Below are positions 1 to 6,165 of a stretch of 9,309 bases of DNA, piece after piece (the stretch's first letter is position 1; each line of letters starts with the position of its first letter). The notes under the pieces are model-generated. The model did not search any database and was not told where the DNA came from. It saw nothing but the letters and a program-made list of their open reading frames with translations. Source of the DNA: Bacillota bacterium (GTDB lineage: Bacteria > Bacillota > Clostridia > Oscillospirales > Ruminococcaceae); contig JAEXNS010000065.1 of assembly GCA_023439605.1 (NCBI GenBank), positions 1-9,309 of the forward strand. Direction: 5' to 3'. The translations under genes and the position numbers were made by a program.

Positions 1-2
1 AA

Positions 3-173
3 ATAATATCTGGTGGTATTATTTTGTATAGTAATGAAGAAAAAATGAATATAAAAAAATGGGACCGTTATTTTAAATGTGAATGCATATATGAAAAGAT
101 TGATGCGGGACATTTTTTTATAAATGATTATTATGTTGAAATGGCTGAAATAATAAAGAGTATTATTCAATAA
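3..173 (+). CDS. Type II thioesterase-like protein, C-terminal fragment
   Basis: This is the last 56 codons of a gene that begins before the window; the frame is fixed by the TAA at 171-173. The visible part has a conserved Trp (fragment residue 20) followed 17 residues later by the His of AGHFFI (His37). That matches the end of alpha/beta-hydrolase thioesterases of the GrsT/SrfD type, where the GGHFF-like His is catalytic. These enzymes remove misprimed acyl groups from carrier proteins of nonribosomal peptide and polyketide synthetases. The PPTase gene 66 nt downstream, which activates such carrier proteins, supports the call. The segment where the family normally carries its GxxD Asp reads GGIILYSNEE, with no Asp, so catalytic competence cannot be assumed. 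The Ser nucleophile and the rest of the fold lie outside the window. Confidence 0.62.
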   Translation: MISGGIILYSNEEKMNIKKWDRYFKCECIYEKIDAGHFFINDYYVEMAEIIKSIIQ

Positions 174-193
174 CAGAAAGTAAATATTTGAAT

Positions 194-210
194 CGATTTT
201 GTTAAAATCG
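194..210 (+). repeat. Small AT-rich inverted repeat between thioesterase and PPTase genes
   Basis: CGATTTT (194-200) and AAAATCG (204-210) are perfect inverted repeats around a 3-nt loop. The stem holds only two G-C pairs and no T-run follows, so it is not a convincing terminator. It could be a weak mRNA hairpin or an operator-like site upstream of the PPTase ribosome binding site. Confidence 0.35.
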
Positions 211-239
211 GAATTTTAAATAGAAAGAAGTCTAAGCTA

Positions 240-926
240 ATGGTTCTAAATTGCATTGACATCTCTAAAGTAAACAAAGATAATTACATGATTTTTAAGG
301 AGAAAGTTTCCGAGGAAATAATAAGAAAATCAGAACGATTTATTTTTCCTAAAGATTCATATAGATGTATATTAGGCGAATTGCTTCTTAAGTATAGTGT
401 GTATGAGGCGACAAATAAAATTTTCAGCTTGGATATTAGCAAAAATTACTACGGAAAGCCTTTTATTAGAAATATAAAAGGCTTTAATTACAATATATCT
501 CATTCTGGAGACTGGTTGGTGATTGCATATGGTGTTTGTGAAGTTGGCGTCGATATAGAAAGTGTACAAAATGATATGGAAGGTGTCATTGATAGTATTC
601 TAACTAAAACAGAAAAAGAATATGTTTATTCTTTTCCTGTTTATGAAAGAAATAGAAAGAGAATTCAAATATGGACTTTAAAAGAGAGCTACATTAAATA
701 TATTGGCACAGGATTTTCAACTGATATTAATTCGTTTTCGGTTAACGCTGATAATGGGGGGGTGATAACCAACAATCTTCAGCAAATAAGTGGAATAAAA
801 CTTAGTTGTTTGACACATAGAAATGATTATTATATATCAGTATGTAGTCATGATGATAATATTGTAAAAAAAGAAATATCAATAAAAGCATTGATCGATT
901 TTGCGGCTCGCATAGACTTGATCTAA
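240..926 (+). CDS. Sfp-type 4'-phosphopantetheinyl transferase
   Basis: A complete 228-residue cytosolic enzyme that moves the phosphopantetheine arm of coenzyme A onto a serine of carrier proteins, turning apo- into holo-forms. The length fits the Sfp/GsP family. Visible motifs in order are an N-terminal D-x2-R/GELLLKY segment (residues 39-52), GKP near 72, FNYNISHSGDW (about 82-92), GVDIE with the Mg-binding Asp105 and Glu107, and WTLKESYIKYIGTG from Trp145, with Glu149 and Lys153 as the expected catalytic pair. All key residues are present. The ATG at 240 is preceded by an AAAGAAG ribosome binding site (224-230). The gene lies 66 nt behind a thioesterase-like gene without an obvious terminator, so the two are probably co-transcribed at the end of a nonribosomal peptide or polyketide locus. 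It could instead serve fatty acid synthesis, but Sfp-type with thioesterase II favours secondary metabolism. Confidence 0.93.
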   Translation: MVLNCIDISKVNKDNYMIFKEKVSEEIIRKSERFIFPKDSYRCILGELLLKYSVYEATNKIFSLDISKNYYGKPFIRNIKGFNYNISHSGDWLVIAYGVCEVGVDIESVQNDMEGVIDSILTKTEKEYVYSFPVYERNRKRIQIWTLKESYIKYIGTGFSTDINSFSVNADNGGVITNNLQQISGIKLSCLTHRNDYYISVCSHDDNIVKKEISIKALIDFAARIDLI

Positions 927-939
927 AATGCTGATTTTC

Positions 940-968
940 TTGATTTTACGAGTTTTTTATGGTATAAT
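940..968 (+). promoter_or_regulatory. Promoter for the first ABC-F gene (extended -10)
   Basis: TTGATT (940-945) and TATAAT (963-968) are separated by 17 nt, and TGG immediately precedes the -10, giving an extended TGnTATAAT. Transcription should begin near 975, leaving a leader of about 200 nt before the ABC-F start codon. The promoter starts only 14 nt past the PPTase stop, so the ABC-F gene is transcriptionally separable from the upstream operon. Confidence 0.75.
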
Positions 969-1010
969 GAAATTATAGAATAACGATACAACGACAGTAG
1001 GCGGGTAACA

Positions 1011-1070
1011 TTGAAATTTTTTAACCCCACTAAATTTAGAGTGGGGTTTCACTTTGTCAAGGGGTGTTAA
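1011..1070 (+). CDS. Candidate leader peptide of the first ABC-F gene
   Basis: A 19-codon frame starting at TTG and reading MKFFNPTKFRVGFHFVKGC, ending at TAA 1068-1070. A purine-rich AGGCGGG (999-1005) lies 5 nt upstream as a possible ribosome binding site. The frame covers a 9-bp hairpin (1023-1048), so a translating or stalled ribosome would open it. Leader peptides of this kind regulate many ABC-F and rRNA methylase resistance genes. The evidence here is position, the ribosome binding site and the hairpin overlap only. The TTG start and lack of a recognised stalling motif keep this tentative. Confidence 0.35.
   Translation: MKFFNPTKFRVGFHFVKGC
1023..1048 (+). promoter_or_regulatory. Leader hairpin upstream of the first ABC-F gene
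   Basis: AACCCCACT (1023-1031) pairs over 9 bp with AGTGGGGTT (1040-1048) around an AAATTTAG loop. Only TTTCACTTTG follows, so it is a poor intrinsic terminator as it stands. A later GGGGTGTTAA (1061-1070) can pair imperfectly with the TTAACCCC arm, which allows an alternative fold. The hairpin lies between the promoter at 940-968 and the ABC-F start at 1174, inside a possible leader peptide frame, so it may be part of an induction switch. Confidence 0.55.
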
Positions 1071-1173
1071 GTTTGACAGATACTCAAAAACATATGTAGT
1101 TTATAAAACAACCTATATAAAAGGCTCAATATAATCATATACAATAATAATAAACAGCTAGAAAGGCTACAAA

Positions 1174-2913
1174 ATGATAAAAATAGATAATTTATCCTAT
1201 TCATTTCCGCAAAAAGATTTGTACAATAAAATTTCATTTAAAATAGAAGCTCAACAACATTGTGCTTTTATAGGCACAAGTGGCAGTGGCAAAAGCACGT
1301 TGATTGATATAATTATTAATCAAGATAAGTATATGTTTGATGGGGATATAGATATTGCACCAAATGCCACAATTGGATATGTAAGTCAGTTTTATACGAA
1401 AGAAAAAATAAGTGAAAGTACAGTATTTGAATATATAGCTGAAGAATTTATTAAGTTACAAAATGAAATAACATCAATTTGCGATCAAATGAACTCCTCT
1501 TCAGATATTGATAGCTTAATGGAACATTACCAACAATCTTTAGACAAATTTAATTCAATTGGTGGTAACGATTTTGAAAATACTATCAATAAACAATTAA
1601 ATTTAACGAACTTATTAAAGCATAAATATTTAAAAGTAACTCAACTAAGTGGAGGCGAATTTAAGCTTATTCAAGTTATAAAAGAAATGATTTTAAGACC
1701 AGACTTAATTATTATGGATGAACCTGATGTGTTTTTGGATTTTGAAAACTTAAATTCTCTAAAAAATCTTATCAATTCACATAAAGGTATGATGTTGATT
1801 ATAACACATAATAGGTATCTATTGAATCATTGCTTTGACAAAATACTACATCTTGAAAATATGGAGTTACAAGAATTTGATGGAAGATATATTGATTATA
1901 ACTTTTCACTTCTTGAAAGTAAAATTGAATTGCAAGAACTAGCTAATATTGATGATGCCGAGATTGCAAGAAATACTGTTTTAATAGATAAACTAAGAGA
2001 ACTAGCAACAAACAATTCAGAAGTAGCAAGAGGGAAATCGCTTAAGGCTAGATTGAAAATTCAAGAAAGATTAGAAGCACGTAAAATTAAATCACCATTT
2101 TTATATATTAAGCAACCAAATATCCGTTTAGTTACAGAAAATCCAATCGAAGAAATTACTGCTTTAAAAGTTAAAGATTACAGTATTGCATTTAGTGATA
2201 TTCTATTGGAAAATGTTAATTTTGAGATTAAATCTAATGAAAAAGTAGCTATTATTGGTGCAAATGGAACAGGAAAAACAACTTTGATTCGTGAAATATT
2301 TAAGAATAGTAATAATGCTATTGAGATAAATGAAGGTATTGAAGTGGCATATTTATCTCAAATTCAAAATGAAATATTAAATGAATCAAACACAATACTT
2401 GAGGAGTTTTTTGAAAATGGATTTAAAACTTATGATGAGATTAAAGAATATGTTTTAAATTATGGATTTGCAGAAGAATCTATCAATCAAAAAATAGGGA
2501 CTTTATCTGGTGGGGAAAAAAATATACTTCAATTGGCTAAAATTGCTCATGGTAAACCCAATATGTTACTTCTTGATGAACCCTCAAGTCATTTAGATAC
2601 ATATTCTCAAATTGCTCTTGAAAAAGCTATAAAAAACTATAATGGTGCAGTTATAATTATATCTCATGATTTTTATTCAATAGTTAACTGTACAGATTTT
2701 GTGTTAATAATCGAAGATAAGACTATTAGGAAAATGAGTATGCGGAAATTTAGAAAAATGATTTATAAAAAACATTTTGATAAAGATTATTTAGAAATTG
2801 AACAGAAAAAAACATTAGTTGAAAATAAAATAGAAATGGCTTTAAAAGCCAATGATTTAGAACTTGCAAAAATACTATCTAAAGAGTTAGAATCTCTTAT
2901 TAAATTATTTTAA
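1174..2913 (+). CDS. ABC-F family ATPase, probable ribosome protection protein
   Basis: A 579-residue soluble protein with two ATP-binding domains and no membrane segments, as expected for ABC-F proteins, which bind the ribosomal E site rather than transport. Domain 1 has Walker A GTSGSGKST (34-42), an Arm-like helical insertion (about 85-145), signature LSGGE (158-162), Walker B MDEP (181-184, catalytic Glu183) and switch His212. A charged helical linker (about 240-312) corresponds to the interdomain P-site tRNA-interaction motif. Domain 2 has Walker A GANGTGKTT (362-370), LSGGE (444-448), DEPSSHLD (468-475) and His498. About 70 further residues form a basic, probably coiled C-terminal extension. 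Unusually, domain 1 reads DEPDVFLD instead of DEPTNHLD. AGAAAGG (1160-1166) sets the start. A dedicated promoter, a structured leader and a terminator make it monocistronic. It is either an antibiotic resistance ABC-F or a housekeeping translation factor; the leader favours resistance. Confidence 0.9.
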   Translation: MIKIDNLSYSFPQKDLYNKISFKIEAQQHCAFIGTSGSGKSTLIDIIINQDKYMFDGDIDIAPNATIGYVSQFYTKEKISESTVFEYIAEEFIKLQNEITSICDQMNSSSDIDSLMEHYQQSLDKFNSIGGNDFENTINKQLNLTNLLKHKYLKVTQLSGGEFKLIQVIKEMILRPDLIIMDEPDVFLDFENLNSLKNLINSHKGMMLIITHNRYLLNHCFDKILHLENMELQEFDGRYIDYNFSLLESKIELQELANIDDAEIARNTVLIDKLRELATNNSEVARGKSLKARLKIQERLEARKIKSPFLYIKQPNIRLVTENPIEEITALKVKDYSIAFSDILLENVNFEIKSNEKVAIIGANGTGKTTLIREIFKNSNNAIEINEGIEVAYLSQIQNEILNESNTILEEFFENGFKTYDEIKEYVLNYGFAEESINQKIGTLSGGEKNILQLAKIAHGKPNMLLLDEPSSHLDTYSQIALEKAIKNYNGAVIIISHDFYSIVNCTDFVLIIEDKTIRKMSMRKFRKMIYKKHFDKDYLEIEQKKTLVENKIEMALKANDLELAKILSKELESLIKLF

Positions 2914-2935
2914 ATTGATATTGACAATAGTAACT

Positions 2936-2990
2936 AAAAAAAGATGTAATAATCTGCAGGAATTATAGCAGATTATTGCATCTTTTTTAT
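2936..2990 (+). terminator. Strong intrinsic terminator after the first ABC-F gene
   Basis: GATGTAATAATCTGC (2943-2957) pairs over 15 bp, with one G-U wobble, to GCAGATTATTGCATC (2968-2982), followed by TTTTTT (2983-2988). An A-run (2936-2942) precedes the stem, so it could also terminate transcription on the opposite strand. It ends the ABC-F unit, 22 nt after the stop codon. Confidence 0.95.
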
Positions 2991-3004
2991 TTTAATGGTA
3001 TAAT
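2976..3004 (+). promoter_or_regulatory. Candidate promoter for the redox operon, overlapping the terminator
   Basis: TATAAT (2999-3004) is preceded by TGG, giving an extended -10, and has a TTGCAT (2976-2981) 17 nt upstream as a weak -35. The -35 lies inside the right arm of the preceding terminator. It would give a leader of about 190 nt before the flavocytochrome start at 3205. That leader holds two AAGCGTT repeats (3095-3101 and 3104-3110) and nothing else that I recognise. Confidence 0.5.
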
Positions 3005-3150
3005 TAAGTGGAAACAATCTTCTGGTTTTTATAGAAAAATAATGAACCTTTTGTTATCTTTAAAAACTGTGTTTGAAAAATGAATTGCGTAAGCAAGCGT
3101 TTTAAGCGTTGTGTTTTGTTAAATCGGGAGATTAATAGACAAGGCGTTTA

Positions 3151-3179
3151 TTGTTTTTATTTAAGATGTTGTGTATATT
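3151..3179 (+). promoter_or_regulatory. Alternative promoter close to the flavocytochrome gene
   Basis: TTGTTT (3151-3156) and TATATT (3174-3179) are 17 nt apart. Transcription from here would begin near 3186 and give a short leader holding just the ribosome binding site at 3192-3199. Both hexamers are imperfect and the region is AT-rich, so this may be chance. Confidence 0.35.
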
Positions 3180-3204
3180 TTATATATTAGAAAGAGGTGC
3201 TACT

Positions 3205-4530
3205 ATGTTGAAAAAGATTTTATTACAGACATGTTATTTTTTAAGCCCGTTATTTTTGATAATTACAATTTACGTTTCAAATCCGAATTATTATGGTGAA
3301 AATATGATACCCATGATTTTAGGTGCTTTAGCATTTACTTGGTTAAATTTTCAGCTGATATTAAGTGCAAGACCAAAATCAGTTGAAGCTTTGTTTGGAT
3401 TGGATAAATTATTTAGATTTCATGGTATTATGGCTTTTAATGCGATTATTTTAGCCTTTTCACATAAAATTTTAAAGGAATTTAAATTTGCAGAAAGCTT
3501 AAAAACACAGTTTGGAAATATTGCTATCATTATGTTCCTTGCGGCTGCCATTTTGGCACTAATTTTTATTGTAGATACCGTGGTTAAAAAGATAAAACTT
3601 CTTAAAGAAGTTCGTTATTTATTTAGAAAATTAGCAATAGGAAGATATGATATTCAAAAATTATTACATAATATGAATGTAATTGCAGTTACATTGGTTT
3701 TTATTCACGTTATGATGACTTATTCTGCCAATGATATTATGGTGAAAATTATTTATATATGCTATTTTGGGGTTTCAATGTCATTTTATTTATATCATAA
3801 AATAGTTTCAAGATCTATAATCAAGAAAAATTTCATAGTTGATAAAATAACACAAGAAACTGATTTGATGTATACAATTATATTGAAACCACAAAAAGGA
3901 CAAGTATTTGCATATAAGCCAGGTCAATTCAGCTTTATTAGAATTATAAGCAATGGAATAAGTAGAGAAGAACATCCATTTTCAATTACATCTCAACCGC
4001 TTAATACTAGCTCACTATCTTTCACAATAAAAAATCTTGGAGATTGGACGTCAAATGTAAGAAATGTACAGGTCGGTAGTAATGTGTTCGTTGATGGTCC
4101 TTATGGCAGATTTAGCCCAACTTTATATGACTGTGAAGGAGGGATAGTCCTTATTGCAGGAGGGGTTGGAATTACTCCAATGATAAGTATTTTGAGGTAT
4201 TATAAGGAGTTTAATAAAAATCAGAAAATAATATTATTTTGGGGAGTTAATAATATAAATGAGATTATTTTATCTGATGAATTTAAAAATTTAGGTAATG
4301 AAATGAATGACTTTACTTTCATTCCTGTATTGGCAAAAGATGATGAATTTCATGGCGAAAAGGGTTATGTATCAAAGGATAAACTGGAAAAATATATTTC
4401 CAAAAACAGCAGATTAAAATTCCATTATTTTGTCTGTGGTCCTTCGATTATGCAGACAAATGTATTAAAAGATTTAAAATCAATGGGTATATCAAAAAAA
4501 CACATACATAATGAAGAATTTTCTTTATAA
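3205..4530 (+). CDS. Membrane flavocytochrome: ferric reductase-like transmembrane domain with FAD/NAD(P)-binding module
   Basis: A 441-residue integral membrane oxidoreductase. Residues 1-200 contain about six hydrophobic helices with two His pairs, His73/His87 and His155/His168. Their 13-14 residue spacing is that of the bis-heme core of ferric reductases and NADPH oxidases. From about 205 follows a ferredoxin-NADP reductase-type module: the FAD-binding HPFSITS (257-263), the nucleotide-binding GGVGITPM (319-326), FVCGP (409-413) and a terminal NEEFSL. It should carry electrons from cytosolic NAD(P)H through FAD and heme to an acceptor on the outer face. I chose ATG 3205 because AAGAGGTG (3192-3199) precedes it; an in-frame ATG at 3151 has no ribosome binding site and adds 18 residues. 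A heme lipoprotein gene follows 13 nt later, a likely external partner. The physiological acceptor (Fe(III), the lipoprotein or another) cannot be deduced. Confidence 0.88.
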   Translation: MLKKILLQTCYFLSPLFLIITIYVSNPNYYGENMIPMILGALAFTWLNFQLILSARPKSVEALFGLDKLFRFHGIMAFNAIILAFSHKILKEFKFAESLKTQFGNIAIIMFLAAAILALIFIVDTVVKKIKLLKEVRYLFRKLAIGRYDIQKLLHNMNVIAVTLVFIHVMMTYSANDIMVKIIYICYFGVSMSFYLYHKIVSRSIIKKNFIVDKITQETDLMYTIILKPQKGQVFAYKPGQFSFIRIISNGISREEHPFSITSQPLNTSSLSFTIKNLGDWTSNVRNVQVGSNVFVDGPYGRFSPTLYDCEGGIVLIAGGVGITPMISILRYYKEFNKNQKIILFWGVNNINEIILSDEFKNLGNEMNDFTFIPVLAKDDEFHGEKGYVSKDKLEKYISKNSRLKFHYFVCGPSIMQTNVLKDLKSMGISKKHIHNEEFSL

Positions 4531-4543
4531 AGGGAGTATCAAT

Positions 4544-4945
4544 ATGAAAAAAATTATAATACTTAGTTGTTTATCATTAATGGGGGTAACGCTTTTACTG
4601 TCATCATGTTCTAAATCAAGTTCAAGCAATACTGAAAAAAATCAGACATCTTCATTGTCCTCAAATACTTCATCAAATTTAAGTGATTCTGGGGACGAAT
4701 TAACCACATCATCTGAATTGACAATCTTTACTGTGGACGAATTAGCAAAATACAATGGTAAAAATGGTTCTAGTGCTTACGTTGCAGTAGATGGTGTAGT
4801 TTATGATGTTACTAATTCGAATAAGTGGAAGGAAGGTAGCCATCAAGGTTATAATGCAGGAACTGATTTGACAGAATATATTAGCAAATCGCCACATGGA
4901 AAATCTATATTAGATGAAATGCCTGTTGTAGGAAAAATGGAATAA
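4544..4945 (+). CDS. Secreted lipoprotein with cytochrome b5-like heme-binding domain
   Basis: A 133-residue precursor. Residues 1-21 form a lipoprotein signal peptide (MKK, hydrophobic core, lipobox LSSC), so Cys22 should be lipidated and the protein anchored outside the membrane. A Ser/Thr/Asn-rich linker (about 23-58) leads to a compact domain (60-133) beginning FTVDELAKYNGKNG and including YVAVDGVVYDVT, SHQGYNAG and SPHGKS. This matches the small prokaryotic cytochrome b5-like heme/steroid-binding family; His100 and His118 are the likely axial heme ligands. ATG 4544 is preferred over the in-frame ATG 4511, since AAAGGGAG lies just upstream of 4544 and only that start gives a proper signal peptide. 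It follows the flavocytochrome stop by 13 nt and is surely co-transcribed with it, suggesting it takes electrons from that enzyme. Heme binding is inferred from family and the two His residues. Confidence 0.88.
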   Translation: MKKIIILSCLSLMGVTLLLSSCSKSSSSNTEKNQTSSLSSNTSSNLSDSGDELTTSSELTIFTVDELAKYNGKNGSSAYVAVDGVVYDVTNSNKWKEGSHQGYNAGTDLTEYISKSPHGKSILDEMPVVGKME

Positions 4946-5038
4946 TACTGATTTTTGATTATTAAACGTAAAATCAAATAGTATAGTTTGTTTGCGATTA
5001 TTTGCTTTATACTTATAAATTATTCAAGGAGAACGCTT

Positions 5039-6034
5039 ATGGATTTATTCTCATCAATACAAATTAAAAATATTGAGTTTGCAAATAGAATAGTTATGGC
5101 ACCTATGGTTCCTTTTTCGAATTTATATCATAATTCTGGAATTATAAATAGTGTTTTACTCGATTTTTATAAAAAAAGAGCAACCAGTGGTATAGGTTTA
5201 ATTATTTCACAATCGTTGAATGTAGCTACCGATCATAAAGTAGATGGATTTGCTTCAATTTACTCAAAAGAACAAATGAAACCACTAGAAATCGTTGTTG
5301 ATTTTTTACACCAAAATAATACACGATTTTTTACACAGCTTGCATTTCCAAAAGTAGGCTCACATGATAATCAATTGTTAAATAGTATGTCAACAAATGA
5401 GATACAACATTTAATCAATGACTTTGTAATGGCTGCAAGATTAAGTAAATTATCTGGTTGCGATGGTATTGAATTACATGGTGCTCATGGGTTTTTTCTT
5501 AACATGTTACTTTCTAATGAATATAATCATCGTAAAGATGCATATGGAGGTTCTTTGGAAAATAGATTGAGATTTGTTAGAGAAGTTATTGAGAAAATCG
5601 GAAAATTTACAGATGACAATTTTGTTATATCTTACCGAATGGGTTGGTCGGATTCGACAGAAACTGATATACAAATTGCATCTGAATTAGAAAAGATGGG
5701 TGTAAGTCTATTGCATATTTCATATGGTCTAAGACCCAAAAGAATATTCGATTTCCCAGAAAATTATTCATATAATGAAACTGTTTATGCAGGAACATTG
5801 TTGAAAAAAACTTTAAAAATACCAATTATAGTAGTTGATGATATACAAACACTTAGTCGAGGAAATGACTTGATTGAAAACAAAAGAAGTGATTTTGTTG
5901 CATATGGAAGACCATTTTTGGCTGATTATAATTTTGTATATAATTCTTCAAATGACCCATGTTATAGACCTTGCATAAAATGCAAAAAATGTCTTTGGTT
6001 TACTGACGGAACTCTATGTCCTGCAAAATTGTAA
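5039..6034 (+). CDS. Old yellow enzyme-type NADH:flavin oxidoreductase with C-terminal Cys cluster
   Basis: A 331-residue FMN-dependent TIM-barrel oxidoreductase, which usually reduces activated C=C bonds with NAD(P)H. Family marks are NRIVMAPM (16-23), Gln100, HGAH (147-150), the hallmark YGGSLENR (169-176) and GRPFLAD (290-296). The tail ends in Cys308, 312, 315, 318 and 327, resembling the cluster region of 2,4-dienoyl-CoA reductase/trimethylamine dehydrogenase relatives, but the FAD/NAD domains of those larger enzymes are absent. The usual QLxHxGR segment is replaced by QLAFPKVG, so substrate binding probably differs from well-known members. AAGGAG (5026-5031) supports ATG 5039; an in-frame ATG at 4988 lacks a ribosome binding site. 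The gene starts 93 nt after the heme lipoprotein with no strong terminator between, so it likely belongs to the same transcript. Its substrate is unknown. Confidence 0.87.
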   Translation: MDLFSSIQIKNIEFANRIVMAPMVPFSNLYHNSGIINSVLLDFYKKRATSGIGLIISQSLNVATDHKVDGFASIYSKEQMKPLEIVVDFLHQNNTRFFTQLAFPKVGSHDNQLLNSMSTNEIQHLINDFVMAARLSKLSGCDGIELHGAHGFFLNMLLSNEYNHRKDAYGGSLENRLRFVREVIEKIGKFTDDNFVISYRMGWSDSTETDIQIASELEKMGVSLLHISYGLRPKRIFDFPENYSYNETVYAGTLLKKTLKIPIIVVDDIQTLSRGNDLIENKRSDFVAYGRPFLADYNFVYNSSNDPCYRPCIKCKKCLWFTDGTLCPAKL

Positions 6035-6051
6035 ACTTTATCTTTTTTGGT

Positions 6052-6081
6052 TGAATAGTAACTTCATTAGGTTACTATTCA
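6052..6081 (+). repeat. 11-bp inverted repeat hairpin downstream of the flavin oxidoreductase
   Basis: TGAATAGTAAC (6052-6062) and GTTACTATTCA (6071-6081) are perfect inverted repeats around an 8-nt loop. No T-run follows on the + strand (a T6 lies upstream instead), so it is not a standard terminator. The right arm can also pair with a second copy of the left arm at 6176-6185, which would enclose the GC-rich element between them. Confidence 0.7.
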
Positions 6082-6109
6082 GTCATATGAATAAGACAGA
6101 AATATTTTA

Positions 6110-6165
6110 CCGAAGGTCCGGGGCGACCGGAAAGCCCGGTCGACTCCTCAGAGTCGAAAACCTTG
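6110..6165 (+). ncRNA. GC-rich multi-hairpin element, candidate structured RNA or small mobile repeat
   Basis: This ~56-nt stretch is far richer in G+C than anything around it. It can form CGACCGG (6124-6130) with CCGGTCG (6136-6142), and CGACTC (6141-6146) with GAGTCG (6151-6156) around a CTCA loop. AAGGT (6113-6117) pairs with ACCTT (6160-6164) to close both into a three-way junction. Rival pairings exist, such as TCCGG 6117-6121 with CCGGA 6127-6131, and CCGGG 6118-6122 with CCCGG 6135-6139. It lies about 100 nt upstream of the TIM-barrel gene and is read in the same direction. I do not recognise it as a known riboswitch, tRNA or group II intron. The strand is assumed from context; a REP/MITE-like DNA repeat is equally possible. 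Confidence 0.45.

Noticed and set aside
372..569. Open frame on the - strand inside the PPTase gene
   Set aside because: It lies wholly antisense to a well-supported gene, has no recognisable product and no ribosome binding site I could credit.
1073..1098. Second promoter for the first ABC-F gene (TTGACA at 1073-1078)
   Set aside because: The -35 is perfect but the nearest -10-like sequence TATGTA (1093-1098) is only 14 nt away, and TATAAA at 1102 is 23 nt away, so no valid spacing exists.
3095..3110. CRISPR-like or iteron-like repeats (AAGCGTT twice)
   Set aside because: Only two 7-nt copies with a 2-nt gap; too few and too short for an array or origin.
4511..4543. Upstream ATG for the lipoprotein gene (4511)
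   Set aside because: It overlaps the flavocytochrome gene, lacks a ribosome binding site and would bury the signal peptide behind 11 extra residues.
4951..4980. Terminator between the heme lipoprotein and the flavin oxidoreductase
   Set aside because: TTTGATT (4954-4960) and AATCAAA (4972-4978) form only a 7-bp AT-rich stem with an 11-nt loop and no T-run.
6052..6081. Terminator for the flavin oxidoreductase gene
   Set aside because: The stem is perfect, but no T-run follows on the + strand and the T6 lies before it, so I list it as an inverted repeat only.
6110..6165. tRNA or group II intron domain in the GC-rich island
   Set aside because: No T-loop GGTTCRA, no acceptor stem with cloverleaf spacing and no domain V bulged hairpin could be found.
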